Shown here: positions 26,441-35,284 of the stretch, piece after piece | Numbering within the stretch: position 1 is the stretch's first letter | Layout: the number at the start of each line of letters is the position of its first letter | NCBI RefSeq assembly: GCF_014192275.1 | Contig: NZ_JACHXR010000010.1 | Location: forward strand, 1-64,000 | Direction of reading: 5' to 3' | Source of the DNA: Halomonas stenophila | Lineage (GTDB): Bacteria > Pseudomonadota > Gammaproteobacteria > Pseudomonadales > Halomonadaceae | DNA: 64,000 bases | Made by a program: the position numbers and the translations under genes | The notes under the pieces: model-generated | What the model was told of the DNA's origin: nothing | Databases searched by the model: none | The model's input: only the letters and a program-made list of their open reading frames with translations

Positions 26441-27748
26441 ATGACCTTTTCCGACCTCGGCCTGAGCGCCGACCTGCTTCGCGCCATCGATGCCCAGGGC
26501 TACACGACCCCGACCCCGATCCAGCGCCAGGCCATTCCCGCCGTCCTGCAGGGCGGCGACCTGCTGGCCAGCGCCCAGACCGGCACCGGCAAGACCGCCG
26601 GCTTCACCCTGCCCATGCTGCAGCGCCTGTCCGGCGGCCAGCGGCCGGCCAAGCGCGGCGTACGCGCCCTGGTGCTGACCCCGACCCGCGAACTGGCCGC
26701 CCAGGTGGGCGAGAGCGTGCGCGACTATGGTCGCCACCTGCCGCTCACCTCCCACGTGATCTTCGGCGGCGTCGGCCAGCAGCCCCAAGTGGACGCCATC
26801 CGTCCCGGCCTCGACATCCTGGTGGCGACCCCGGGACGCCTGCTCGACCTGCACCAGCAGGGCCATGTCGACCTCTCCAGGGTCGAGATCCTGGTGCTCG
26901 ATGAAGCCGACCGCATGCTCGACATGGGCTTCATCCACGACATCAAGAAGGTGTTGAAGCTGCTGCCCGAGAAGCGACAGAACCTGCTGTTCTCGGCGAC
27001 CTTCTCCAACGAGATCCAGGCGTTGGCCAACAAGCTGCTCGACGCCCCGACCCTGATCGAGGTGGCCCGCCGCAACACCACCGCCGAGACCGTGGACCAG
27101 GCCATCTATCGGGTCGACCGCGAGAAGAAGCGCGACCTGCTGGCCCACCTGATCAGCGCCCACCGGTGGTACCAGGTGCTGGTCTTCACCCGCACCAAGC
27201 ATGGCGCCAACCGGCTCGCCGAGCACCTCGGCAAGCAGGACATCCCGGCCATGGCCATCCACGGCAACAAGAGCCAGTCGGCCCGCACCCGGGCGCTGTC
27301 CGCCTTCAAGTCCGGCGAGTTGCAGGTGCTGGTGGCCACCGACATCGCCGCCCGCGGCCTGGATATCGACGAGCTGCCCCACGTGGTCAACTTCGAGCTG
27401 CCCAACGTCGCCGAGGACTATGTCCACCGCATCGGCCGCACCGGCCGGGCCGGCAACGACGGCCAGGCGGTCTCGCTGGTCTGCGTCGACGAGCACGGCC
27501 TGCTCAGGAACATCGAGCGGCTGATCAAGCGCGACCTGGAGAAGCACATCGAGCCGGGATTCGAGCCGGATCCCAACGCCAAGCCGGAACCGATCGAGAA
27601 CGGTCGCGGCAACCGCGGCGGTGGTCGCGGACGCAACGGCGGCGGCGGCGGCAAGCCTCAGCAGGCCCAGGGCGGCCGCGGCAGCGACGACGGCCAGCGT
27701 CCCTCGCGTCGCCGGCGCCGCGGCGGCCAGGGCCGCCAGCAGGCCTGA
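26441..27748 (+). CDS. rhlE: DEAD-box RNA helicase, RhlE type
   Basis: A 435-residue ATP-dependent RNA helicase. Q motif [13 protein letters not shown], Walker [44 protein letters not shown] and [10 protein letters not shown] are all present in order. The C-terminal 60 residues are Arg/Gly-rich and basic ([13 protein letters not shown]), a flexible RNA-binding tail typical of RhlE. It acts in ribosome assembly or RNA decay. Preceded by a 142-base leader and its own probable promoter. Confidence 0.94.
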   Translation: MTFSDLGLSADLLRAIDAQGYTTPTPIQRQAIPAVLQGGDLLASAQTGTGKTAGFTLPMLQRLSGGQRPAKRGVRALVLTPTRELAAQVGESVRDYGRHLPLTSHVIFGGVGQQPQVDAIRPGLDILVATPGRLLDLHQQGHVDLSRVEILVLDEADRMLDMGFIHDIKKVLKLLPEKRQNLLFSATFSNEIQALANKLLDAPTLIEVARRNTTAETVDQAIYRVDREKKRDLLAHLISAHRWYQVLVFTRTKHGANRLAEHLGKQDIPAMAIHGNKSQSARTRALSAFKSGELQVLVATDIAARGLDIDELPHVVNFELPNVAEDYVHRIGRTGRAGNDGQAVSLVCVDEHGLLRNIERLIKRDLEKHIEPGFEPDPNAKPEPIENGRGNRGGGRGRNGGGGGKPQQAQGGRGSDDGQRPSRRRRRGGQGRQQA

Positions 27749-27835
27749 GGCCCGGGCTGGCGGGCCACCGCGGAATATGCGACGGTGGCCCGGCCGCCAG
27801 GCGTGACGTTCCCCCATCCAGAGCAAGGAATGCCC

Positions 27836-28339
27836 ATGGAGTCCAACGACCCGATCCACGACTATCAACGCTGGCTCACCTTCCAGCGGCAGGCCCAGCT
27901 GGACCGCGAGCATCGTGCCGCCTGGCAGAAGCTCGAGTCTTCGGGAGTCTCGGCGACCCGCACCACCGAGGCCTATCGCAGCATGGCCGAGAAGGCCGCC
28001 GGCCAGGGGGCCTGCTATCGCACCCTCTTCCTGCGCCAGCACCCGAGCGGCCAGGCGCTGGCCTGCGAGGGCTGGCTGTTCGTGCGCCGCGTGCTGGCCG
28101 AGGGCGGGGCCACCCGGGTGCGCGCCACCCTGCTGCCGAGCTTCACGCTGCAGGAGGGTCCGCTCGAACCGGGCGCGGCCGACGCCGAGAAGCTGACCCT
28201 GGAGATCTTCGACCAGTTGTCGGTGGGACGCGGCATGGCCAGCGTCGCGCGGGTCGACCGCATCGATGCCTCCGGCGACAGCCACTTCATCGCGCTGCTG
28301 GACAGCGTGCGGGGCGACCTGCGCCGCCACCTGGGATAG
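27836..28339 (+). CDS. Hypothetical protein
   Basis: A soluble 167-residue protein of unknown function that I do not recognise. It starts MESNDPIHDYQRWLTFQRQA, with AAGGA six bases before the ATG at 27836 (another ATG at 27830 is possible). The first 60 residues look helical and charged; the rest (GWLFVRRVLAEGGATRV and LTLEIFDQLSVGRG) looks like an alpha/beta domain. No signal peptide or membrane segment. The next gene begins four bases after its stop, so the two probably form a pair. Confidence 0.75.
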   Translation: MESNDPIHDYQRWLTFQRQAQLDREHRAAWQKLESSGVSATRTTEAYRSMAEKAAGQGACYRTLFLRQHPSGQALACEGWLFVRRVLAEGGATRVRATLLPSFTLQEGPLEPGAADAEKLTLEIFDQLSVGRGMASVARVDRIDASGDSHFIALLDSVRGDLRRHLG

Positions 28340-28343
28340 GCCC

Positions 28344-28892
28344 ATGTGGAAGAAACTCTTTGGCCGGACGCCCGTGCGGGTCTGGGTCATCAAGCAGATC
28401 GACCGGGACCTCCTCCACCTCTGCGGCGAGGGTCGCCTCGACACCGGGCGCAAGGCCGATGCGGTGCTGGCCGAGCTGAGCGAGGGACGCTACCAGGGGC
28501 CGGTGCAGATGGGCGACGGCGGCCTGATCCTCAACGCCCGGCTGTTCGCCGCCCTGATCCCCCACGACGGCCTGCACCTCGGCGCCGATGGCCAGGCCCA
28601 CTGGCGGGGCCACAACTGGCGGGTCGCCCGGGTCCCGCAGCGTTGCTGGGCCTACGAGGGCCGCCTGGTCCCCCAGATGACCTCCCAGGGGCGCCTGCAC
28701 CTGACCAGCACGGAAGACCTCTCCGGCATCAGGCGCCGCGCCGACAGCGACCGTGCCGCCCCCGGCACGGTGCACTTCCGTGCCGCCAACGAGCTCGAGG
28801 ACGAGGCCGCCTTCAGCGAGCGACAGCAGCGGCGGCGCGCCCGGCCGGCCCCGCACCGGGAGTGGCGGGAAGATGACCATGGTGGCCGCTGA
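28344..28892 (+). CDS. Hypothetical protein
   Basis: A 182-residue soluble protein, family not recognised. It starts MWKKLFGRTPVRVWVIKQID, four bases after the previous gene. Middle repeats of short strands (GGLILNARLFAALIP, HWRGHNWRVARVP) suggest a beta-rich fold, and the last 40 residues are charged and Arg-rich, likely disordered. The 3' end overlaps the MFS gene by 20 bases. Conserved adjacency of these two genes in relatives would be the first clue to function. Confidence 0.7.
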   Translation: MWKKLFGRTPVRVWVIKQIDRDLLHLCGEGRLDTGRKADAVLAELSEGRYQGPVQMGDGGLILNARLFAALIPHDGLHLGADGQAHWRGHNWRVARVPQRCWAYEGRLVPQMTSQGRLHLTSTEDLSGIRRRADSDRAAPGTVHFRAANELEDEAAFSERQQRRRARPAPHREWREDDHGGR

Positions 28893-30096
28893 ACACGCTC
28901 CGTCGCGGCGGCGTCCGCTGGTGTTCATCGCGCTGATGATCCTGGTGGGACTCAACCTGCGCCCGGCGCTGTCGTCCCTCGCGCCTCTGCTGCCTCGCAT
29001 CGAGACCCAGGCCGGCCTGCCGGTACTCGCCATCGGTGCCCTGACCACCCTGCCGGTGCTGTGCCTGGGGCTCTTCGCCCCCCTGGCCCCCTGGCTGTCC
29101 CGGCGCCTGGGGGCGGAACGCACCCTGTCGCTGGCGCTGCTCGCCCTGACCCTGGGCCTGGCCCTGCGTGGCCTGGCGAGCCCCGCCTGGCTGTTCGGCG
29201 GCACCCTGCTGGCCGGCGCGGCGATCGGCATCGCCGGCACGCTGCTGCCGGCGCTGGTCAAGCGCGAGCTGGCCGAGAGCGCCGACCTCATGACCGGGGT
29301 CTATACCATGGCGCTGTGCCTGGGCGGCGCCCTCGGGGCCGGCCTCAGCATCCCGCTGGCCGAGGGCCTCGACGGCTGGGCGGCGAGCCTGACGGCCTGG
29401 GCCGGCCTGTCCGCCCTGGCCCTGGTGGGCTGGGCGGCCCTGATGCCGAGCCCCAGGACCTTGCCGCCGCCCCCCGCCCCCACCGGCAATACCCGGGCCC
29501 TGCTGCACCAGCCCCTGGCCTGGCAGGTGATGCTGTTCATGGGCTTCCAGTCGTCGCTGGCCTATATCGTCTTCGGCTGGCTGCCGCGCCTGCTGGTCGC
29601 GCGCGGCTACGACGAGGCCACGGCCGGCTGGATGATGGGCGTCTCGGTGATGGTCCAGCTCGTCGCGGCCCTGGCCGCCCCCTGGCTCGCCCGCCTGGGA
29701 CGGGATCAGCGGCCGGCGCTGCTGCTGGTGTTGTCGCTGGTGGGCAGCGGCCTGTGGCTGCTGCTGCTGGGCCCGGCGGCCTGGCGCTGGGCGGGGGTCG
29801 TGCTGCTCGGCCTCGGCCAGGGGGGCGGCTTCAGCCTGGCGCTGACCCTGATCGTGCTGCGCACCGCCGATTCGCGCCTCGCCGGCAAGCTCTCCGGTCT
29901 GGCGCAGGGCGGCGGCTATACCCTGGCCGCCCTGGGCCCGCTGGCGGTGGGGGTGATGCTCGACCGGGCGCTGAGCCTGGCGCAGATCACCGCCGCCCTG
30001 CTGGGCATCGTGGTGGCCGCCGCCGGCTTCGCCCTGCTGGCGGGGCGCAACCGCCGGCTCGAGACCAACGCGCAGGGCCGCCTGGTGACCCACTAG
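28873..30096 (+). CDS. MFS transporter, CynX/NimT-like
   Basis: A 407-residue inner-membrane major facilitator with twelve predicted segments. The start LMILVGLNLRPALSSLAPLL, and the layout with short loops and GLGQGGGFSLALTLIVLRT in the tenth to eleventh segments, is typical of the cyanate/2-nitroimidazole (CynX/NimT) MFS branch. No cyanase gene is nearby, so cyanate is not supported as substrate. Start chosen at the ATG at 28873, preceded by GGGAAG; a longer frame runs back into the previous gene and is rejected. Confidence 0.88.
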   Translation: MTMVAAEHAPSRRRPLVFIALMILVGLNLRPALSSLAPLLPRIETQAGLPVLAIGALTTLPVLCLGLFAPLAPWLSRRLGAERTLSLALLALTLGLALRGLASPAWLFGGTLLAGAAIGIAGTLLPALVKRELAESADLMTGVYTMALCLGGALGAGLSIPLAEGLDGWAASLTAWAGLSALALVGWAALMPSPRTLPPPPAPTGNTRALLHQPLAWQVMLFMGFQSSLAYIVFGWLPRLLVARGYDEATAGWMMGVSVMVQLVAALAAPWLARLGRDQRPALLLVLSLVGSGLWLLLLGPAAWRWAGVVLLGLGQGGGFSLALTLIVLRTADSRLAGKLSGLAQGGGYTLAALGPLAVGVMLDRALSLAQITAALLGIVVAAAGFALLAGRNRRLETNAQGRLVTH

Positions 30097-30124
30097 CCGA
30101 TCCAGCGAGATTTCACCGGCGCGC

Positions 30125-30152
30125 TTGCCCGGTGACGCCACGCCCGTATCAT
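30125..30152 (+). promoter_or_regulatory. Probable sigma-70 promoter of the asparaginase gene
   Basis: TTGCCC (30125-30130), 16 bases, then TATCAT (30147-30152) lies just upstream of the asparaginase ATG at 30181. The implied leader is about 20 bases. Confidence 0.45.
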
Positions 30153-30180
30153 GACGCCAATCCCCCGGCCCGGAGACCCC

Positions 30181-31245
30181 ATGACGAGCAGCGCCCCCGC
30201 CTCCCCCCTGCTGGTGATCTATACCGGCGGCACCCTCGGCATGGTCGACGGCCCCGATGGCCTGGTGCCCGGCCCCGACTTCGAGGCGCGGCTGCGCCGC
30301 GCCCTGGCGACCCTGCCGCCGGCTCGCCGAGCCGCCCTCCCGGACTTCGAGCTGATCGCCACCCCGACGCCCATCGACTCCAGTGCCGCCTCGCCCCGGG
30401 ACTGGCAATGGCTGGCCGGCCTGATCGCCGGGCGCTACCAGCGCCATGCCGGCATCGTGGTGCTGCATGGCACCGACACCCTGGCCTGGACCGCCGCCAG
30501 CCTGGCCTACCAGCTCCAGGGCATCGACCGCGGCGTGGTCCTCACCGGCGCCATGCAGCCCCTCGAGGCTCCGGCCAGCGATGCCCTGGCCAACATCGAG
30601 GCCTCGCTACGCTTCGCCGCCGATCCCCGCCTGCAGGAAGTCGCCCTGTGCTTCGCCGGCCGCCTGTTGCGCGGGGTACGCAGCCGCAAGTGGCAGACCC
30701 GCCGCGCCGACGCCTTCGCCAGCCCCAACCATCCGCCCCTCGGCGAGTGCGTGGACGAGGATTGCGTGCTCTACCCGACCCGTGGCCTGGAGCGCCAGCA
30801 ACGCGGGGCCCCGCGCTTCGAGCTGCCGGACTACGCCGCCCTCGGCGAGGGCGGCGTGCCCCGCATCGTGCTGTGGCCGGGTCTCGCCGCCTGGCAGCTG
30901 GAGGCCTGGCTGCTCGACGACCGGGTGCGCGGGGCCCTGCTGGAGGTCTGGGGCGGCGGCAACCTGCCGGACGATCCGGCCATGACCGGCGTGCTGGCCC
31001 AGGCCGCCGGCGAAGGCAAGCTGATCGCCGCCATCAGCCAGTGCCCCCATGGCGGGGTGACGATCGGCGACTACGCCGCCGGCCGCCCGCTGGTCGAGGC
31101 GGGGGTGCTGTCCGGGGACGACATGACGCCCGAAGCCGCGGCCACCAAACTGGTCCACCTGCTCGCCCAGCCCCTGGACGAGACCGAGCGCCGCCGGCGT
31201 TTCCTGACCCCCCTGGTGGGAGAGCGCGAGACGCCGAAGCGTTGA
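30181..31245 (+). CDS. Asparaginase (type I, cytoplasmic)
   Basis: Hydrolyses L-asparagine to aspartate and ammonia; 354 residues. The first catalytic threonine lies in IYTGGTLGM (T15, T18), and the second conserved motif is VVLHGTDTLAWTAASLAY. There is no signal peptide, which fits the cytoplasmic AnsA type. GGNLPDD and CPHGGVTIGDYAAGRPL are typical C-terminal segments. The ATG at 30181 has GGAG ahead; a longer in-frame start at 30151 has none and would delete the predicted promoter. A glutaminase-active variant cannot be excluded. Confidence 0.92.
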   Translation: MTSSAPASPLLVIYTGGTLGMVDGPDGLVPGPDFEARLRRALATLPPARRAALPDFELIATPTPIDSSAASPRDWQWLAGLIAGRYQRHAGIVVLHGTDTLAWTAASLAYQLQGIDRGVVLTGAMQPLEAPASDALANIEASLRFAADPRLQEVALCFAGRLLRGVRSRKWQTRRADAFASPNHPPLGECVDEDCVLYPTRGLERQQRGAPRFELPDYAALGEGGVPRIVLWPGLAAWQLEAWLLDDRVRGALLEVWGGGNLPDDPAMTGVLAQAAGEGKLIAAISQCPHGGVTIGDYAAGRPLVEAGVLSGDDMTPEAAATKLVHLLAQPLDETERRRRFLTPLVGERETPKR

Positions 31246-31317
31246 ACGACACCGGTGCCTGGTCGCGTCGCGACGGGCTAGAGTAAACGGCACACTTGGC
31301 AGCCTCCGGAGTGGCTC

Positions 31318-31554
31318 ATGGAACACCCCGATCATCCCTTCAGCGAACTCTTCGAGCAGCTCGGACTGGCCTCGGACCCGGCGTCCATCCAGCGCTTCAT
31401 CGAGCGCCATGCGCCGATCCCGGACACGGTAGCGCTGCCGGATGCCCCCTGCTGGAACGAGGGCCAGGCGGAGTTCCTCCGCGAGGCCATCGCCGACGAC
31501 GCCGACTGGGCCGAGGTGGTCGACCATCTCAATGCCTCGCTGCGCAAGGCCTGA
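31318..31554 (+). CDS. DUF2789 family protein
   Basis: A small 78-residue acidic cytoplasmic protein. Its whole length fits DUF2789: HPFSELFEQLGLASD, IQRFIERHAP and LREAIADDADWAEVVDHLN. Function is unknown; homologues are common in Pseudomonas and Halomonas relatives. Convergent with the SRPBCC gene, whose stop is 29 bases away. Confidence 0.85.
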   Translation: MEHPDHPFSELFEQLGLASDPASIQRFIERHAPIPDTVALPDAPCWNEGQAEFLREAIADDADWAEVVDHLNASLRKA

Positions 31555-31583
31555 TCGCGGCGGCCCGCCGGGAAGGGGGACGA

Positions 31584-31994
31584 CTAGAGCCGTGCCTCGA
31601 CCCGGTCGAGGATCTGCTGGCTGACCTTGTTGACCAGGGGCCGGACCGCCCGGTTGACCGCCTTCTCCACCAGGCGGTTCTTGATCTCGTATTCCAGCGT
31701 CAGGGCCACCTCGGTGCCCTCCGGCACCGGGCTGAGCCGATAGCGGCCGCGATTGTGGACGCCGCTCAACGACTCCCAGGCCAGCACCTCCGGGGCGCGG
31801 GACTCGGTGATCGCCACCTCGAAGGTCCAGTCCATGCCCACCGCGTGCACATGCCAGCGATAGTGCCCGTCACCCAGCGGCTCGATGTCCCGGATCAGGT
31901 CGGAGTAATCGACGAAGTCCTCGACCCGCTCGAGCAGGCTGAAGACCCGCTCAGGCGGCGCCGGGAGGGTGGCGCTGTGCTCGATGATGGCCAT
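31584..31994 (-). CDS. SRPBCC (START-like) family protein
   Basis: A 136-residue lipid-binding-fold protein. ATLPAPPERVFSLLERVEDF is the usual opening of polyketide-cyclase/SRPBCC proteins, followed by strands ending in a long C-terminal helix. The family is related to Coq10/RatA-type proteins, but I cannot tell whether this is a ubiquinone-binding Coq10-like protein or another member; E. coli-type RatA is similar in length. Upstream of it on the same strand is trhP, about 105 bases away. Confidence 0.8.
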   Translation of the reverse strand: MAIIEHSATLPAPPERVFSLLERVEDFVDYSDLIRDIEPLGDGHYRWHVHAVGMDWTFEVAITESRAPEVLAWESLSGVHNRGRYRLSPVPEGTEVALTLEYEIKNRLVEKAVNRAVRPLVNKVSQQILDRVEARL

Positions 31995-32099
31995 GCCGGT
32001 TCCTTCTGGTCGATGTCATCGGGAGGCTGGGCAGCCCCCGCCGGTCCCAGCTTCCCCGAAGGCGACCGGCGCTGTCCAGCCCGGCGTTCGCGCCGGGGC

Positions 32100-33515
32100 T
32101 CAGCCCAGGTCGCGCATCAGCAGCGCGAATTCGATGCGCTCCGGCGCGATGGGCTCGCCGGGCACCGGGATGCGCACCACATGACCCGAGCCGGGGGCGG
32201 CGTCCACCGATTCGCCGCGCCGGTTCTCGATATGTTCGAGGGAGAAGCGGCGGTTGCCGCCGGGCAGCATCAGCTCCATGCCGTCGCCGACCTCGAAGCG
32301 ATTCTTGACGTCGATCTCCAGCACCCCCCGATCGGGGTCGTAGCCGGTGACCTCGCCGACGAACTGCTGATGGACGCCCACGGAGTTGCCCTGCTCGTAG
32401 TTCTGGTACTCGTCGTGGACGTGGCGGCGATAGAAGCCTTCCGTATAACCGCGGTTGGCCAGGTTGTCGAGCTCGTCCATCAGCCGCATGTCGAAGGGCC
32501 GGCCGGCCACGGCGTCGTCGATGGCCCGGCGGTAGACCTGGGCGGTTCGCGCCACATAGTAGGGCGACTTGGTGCGGCCCTCGATCTTCAGCGAGGTGAC
32601 GCCCATCTCGGTGAGCCGGGGCACGTGCTGTACGGCGCGCAGGTCCTTGGAGTTCATGATGTAGGTACCGTGCTCGTCCTCGTACACCGGCATCAGCTCG
32701 CCGGGCCGGGTACGGTCCTCGATCAGCGCCGAGAGCTCGTCCTGGCCCTCCACGCCGCCGGCGGTGGCGGTGCTCACCTCGGCGCTGCCCCCGGCGGAGG
32801 CGATCATGCCGCCGCCCTGCCCCGGGGTCCAGATGCCGCTGGCGGCATGGGCGCGGGCCGAATTGGCCGGCACCAGGTCGCCGGTCTCGTCCTCCGCCGC
32901 CGCCACGGTGTTGTACTTCCAGCGACAGGCATTGGTGCAGGTCCCCTGGTTGGGGTCCCGGTGGTTGAAGTAGCCGGACAGCAGGCAGCGCCCGGAATAG
33001 GCGATGCACAGGGCGCCGTGGACGAAGGTCTCGATTTCCAGGTCGGGGCACTCGGCGCGGATCTGGGCGATCTCCTCGAGCGACAGCTCCCGGGACAGGA
33101 TGATCCGGCTGATGCCCTGCTGCTGCCAGAACCGCGCCGCCGCGTAGTTGACCACGTTGGACTGCACGGAGAGGTGGATGACCTGCTCGGGCCAACGCTC
33201 GCGGATCATCATGATCAGGCCGGGGTCGGACATGATCAGCGCATCGGGGCCGGCCTCGATGACCGGCTCCATGTCGCGCAGATAGGTCTTCAGCTTGCTG
33301 TTGTGCGGTGCGATGTTGGACGCCACGTAGAACTGCTTGCCCCGCTCGTGGGCATAGGCGATGCCCTTGTGCAGGTTATCGAGCTTGAAATCGTTGTTGC
33401 GCACGCGCAGCGAATAGCGCGGCTGGCCGGCGTAGACCGCATCCGCCCCGTAGGCGAAGGCATAGCGCATGTTCTTGAAGGTGCCGGCGGGCGACAGCAG
33501 TTCGGGGGCTTGCAT
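32100..33515 (-). CDS. trhP: tRNA 5-hydroxyuridine biosynthesis protein TrhP (peptidase U32 family, YegQ)
   Basis: A prephenate-dependent enzyme needed for hydroxylation of uridine-34 in tRNA; 471 residues, against about 453 in E. coli YegQ. Family hallmarks are ELLSPAGTFKNMRYAFAYGA, FVHGALCIAYSGRCLLSGYF, NQGTCTNACRWKYN with FeS-cluster cysteines, DEHGTYIMNSKDLRA, and the C-terminal ELMLPGGNRRFSLEHIENRRG. An Ala/Gly/Ser-rich insert of about 20 residues follows CRWKYN, where E. coli has a shorter linker. Start taken at the ATG at 33515. Divergent from queC, another tRNA-modification gene, across a structured repeat. Confidence 0.92.
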   Translation of the reverse strand: MQAPELLSPAGTFKNMRYAFAYGADAVYAGQPRYSLRVRNNDFKLDNLHKGIAYAHERGKQFYVASNIAPHNSKLKTYLRDMEPVIEAGPDALIMSDPGLIMMIRERWPEQVIHLSVQSNVVNYAAARFWQQQGISRIILSRELSLEEIAQIRAECPDLEIETFVHGALCIAYSGRCLLSGYFNHRDPNQGTCTNACRWKYNTVAAAEDETGDLVPANSARAHAASGIWTPGQGGGMIASAGGSAEVSTATAGGVEGQDELSALIEDRTRPGELMPVYEDEHGTYIMNSKDLRAVQHVPRLTEMGVTSLKIEGRTKSPYYVARTAQVYRRAIDDAVAGRPFDMRLMDELDNLANRGYTEGFYRRHVHDEYQNYEQGNSVGVHQQFVGEVTGYDPDRGVLEIDVKNRFEVGDGMELMLPGGNRRFSLEHIENRRGESVDAAPGSGHVVRIPVPGEPIAPERIEFALLMRDLG

Positions 33516-33671
33516 GGAGATCACCGTTGTCAGGACGATGGCGCGCGAAGGCGCAGGATGTGAAGGGGCAGGGATTATAGCAGGGGTGAAGGGTGAGCGC
33601 CGAGCCGCGTATGTCGGGTAAGCGAGCCTGCGAGCGCACCCGACAGATCAGACAGAGAGCGTCTCCTCCTG

Positions 33672-33822
33672 CGATAGCGCCGAGGGGCGCCGGGGACAGG
33701 TCGAAGAGGGGGTCCTACGCCATGGATGGCGTCGGTAGCGCCCAGGGAGGGGTTCACAGCGCCCCCTCGCAGACCTGTCGACGGATCAGCCCTGAGCAAC
33801 AACCTTAATTGCGATTGCCCTG
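33672..33822 (+). repeat. Dispersed structured repeat, copy 1 (short form)
   Basis: Copy 1 of a family found four times in this window. The right end has a degenerate terminal repeat TTGCGATTGCCCTG (33809-33822); the left terminal repeat is lost. The core folds into a long hairpin. Stem P3 pairs CAGGTC (33697-33702) with GACCTG (33772-33777), and stem P4 pairs GAGGGGG (33706-33712) with CCCCCTC (33762-33768). Both stems differ from the other copies on both sides while staying paired. It lies in the divergent trhP/queC spacer, in sense with queC, and contains the GTTCACAGCG and GATGGCGTCGGTAG segments shared by the family. Confidence 0.88.
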
Positions 33823-33840
33823 GCCGAGGGGCGAGCCAGC

Positions 33841-33870
33841 TTGGCGCCTGTCCCTCTGGTCAAGTAGACT
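33841..33870 (+). promoter_or_regulatory. Probable sigma-70 promoter of queC
   Basis: TTGGCG (33841-33846), 18 bases, TAGACT (33865-33870). It is just outside repeat copy 1 and 58 bases before the queC ATG. The leader shows no preQ1-riboswitch-like pattern. Confidence 0.45.
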
Positions 33871-33927
33871 ATGGGGCCTCCCGGACCGGACCCCGGTTAA
33901 GAAAATTCTCCGACCCACAGGTATCCC

Positions 33928-34647
33928 ATGTCCAAGCCCGTCTCACCGGCCACCGTGGTGATCTACTCCGGTGGCATGGACTCCTACACCGTGCTGCACC
34001 GCGCCCTGCGCGAGGGCCGCGAGGTCCACGCTCTGTCCTTCGACTACGGCCAGCGCCATGCCCGTGAACTCGACATCGCCCGCGAGGTCTGCCGCAAGCT
34101 CGGCGTGCCCCACCAGGTGATCGACATCACCGCCATCCATGGCCTGATCGACGCCTCGGCCCTCACCGACAGCGGCCGCGAGCTGCCCGACGCCGACTAC
34201 GCCGAGGCCAATCTCAAGGACACCGTGGTCCCCAACCGCAACATGATCCTGCTGTCGCTGGCCATCGCCAAGGCCGTCAACATCGGCGCCGACCGGGTCG
34301 ACTACGGCGCCCATGGCGGCGACCACGTGCTCTACCCGGACTGCCGGCCCGAGTTCGTCGAGGCCATGAACGCCGTGGCCGGCATCGCCAACTTCGAGCC
34401 GGTCACCCTGCACGCGCCCTACCTGCGGGCCGGCAAGGCCGAGATCCTCGCCGACGGCCTCGCCATGGGACTCGACTACGCCGAGACCTGGACCTGCTAT
34501 CGCGGCGAGGCCCTGGCCTGCGGGCGTTGCGGCAGCTGCCGGGAGCGCCTGGCCGCCTTCGCCGCCAACGGCGTCCACGATCCCCTGGACTATGCTCGGC
34601 GGCCCGATGCCGCCGCCGGAGCCCCCGAGGATGCCGGCGATGTATAG
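33928..34647 (+). CDS. queC: 7-cyano-7-deazaguanine synthase QueC
   Basis: ATP-dependent conversion of 7-carboxy-7-deazaguanine to preQ0 in queuosine biosynthesis; 239 residues. The PP-loop motif [12 protein letters not shown] is at the start, and the C-terminal zinc site is visible as [29 protein letters not shown] and [14 protein letters not shown] are typical. First of queC-queE-queD; the queE start overlaps its stop by 8 bases. Confidence 0.95.
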   Translation: MSKPVSPATVVIYSGGMDSYTVLHRALREGREVHALSFDYGQRHARELDIAREVCRKLGVPHQVIDITAIHGLIDASALTDSGRELPDADYAEANLKDTVVPNRNMILLSLAIAKAVNIGADRVDYGAHGGDHVLYPDCRPEFVEAMNAVAGIANFEPVTLHAPYLRAGKAEILADGLAMGLDYAETWTCYRGEALACGRCGSCRERLAAFAANGVHDPLDYARRPDAAAGAPEDAGDV

Positions 34648-35284
34648 CGTCAAGGAAGCCTTCTACTCGCTGCAGGGGGAAGGCGGCCAGGCCGGGCGCG
34701 CCAGCGTCTTCTGCCGCTTCGCCGGGTGCAACCTCTGGTCGGGCCGCGAGGCCGACCGGGCCGGCGCCGCCTGCCGCTTCTGCGACACCGACATCCGCGG
34801 CACCGACGGCCAGCACGGCGGGCGCTTCGCCAGCGCCGCGGCCCTCGCCGATCACCTGGTCGCGCTCTGGCCGGACGCCCCCGGCACGGCCACCCCCCAG
34901 GTCATCTTCACCGGCGGCGAGCCGCTGCTGCAGCTCGACGGTGCCCTGATCGAGGCCATGCACGGCCGCGGCTTCGATGTCGCCGTGGAGACCAACGGCA
35001 CCCTGCCGGCGCCCCCCGGCATCGACTGGCTGTGCGTCAGCCCCAAGGGCACCGCGCCCCTCGTCCAGACCTCGGGGGATGAACTCAAGCTGGTCTACCC
35101 CCAGGACGACGCCCCACCATCGCGCTTCGTCGACCTGGACTTCCGGCATTTCTTCCTGCAGCCCATGGACACCGCCACCCTGGGCGGAGGGGACGCCCCC
35201 CTGGCCGAGACCGTGAGCTACTGCCTGGGCCATCCCCAGTGGCGGTTGTCGCTGCAGACCCACAAGATCGCGGGGATCGACTGA
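34640..35284 (+). CDS. queE: 7-carboxy-7-deazaguanine synthase QueE (radical SAM)
   Basis: Radical-SAM enzyme making the 7-deazaguanine ring from carboxytetrahydropterin; 214 residues from the ATG at 34640. It begins [19 protein letters not shown], and the FeS cysteines follow a CX14CX2C spacing (GCNLWSG to CRFCDTD), the variant known from QueE rather than the usual CX3CX2[10 protein letters not shown] is the SAM-binding GGE motif. An upstream in-frame start lacks a good site; GAGGA lies about eight bases before the chosen ATG. Stop overlaps the queD ATG. Confidence 0.93.
   Translation: MYSVKEAFYSLQGEGGQAGRASVFCRFAGCNLWSGREADRAGAACRFCDTDIRGTDGQHGGRFASAAALADHLVALWPDAPGTATPQVIFTGGEPLLQLDGALIEAMHGRGFDVAVETNGTLPAPPGIDWLCVSPKGTAPLVQTSGDELKLVYPQDDAPPSRFVDLDFRHFFLQPMDTATLGGGDAPLAETVSYCLGHPQWRLSLQTHKIAGID

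Noticed and set aside
26123-28453. 776-codon minus-strand ORF across rhlE and the unknown genes
   Set aside because: It crosses several genes in antisense and shows no domain.
33823-33927. preQ1 riboswitch before queC
   Set aside because: I looked for the short C-rich loop and A-rich tail pattern and did not find it; only a plausible promoter is visible.
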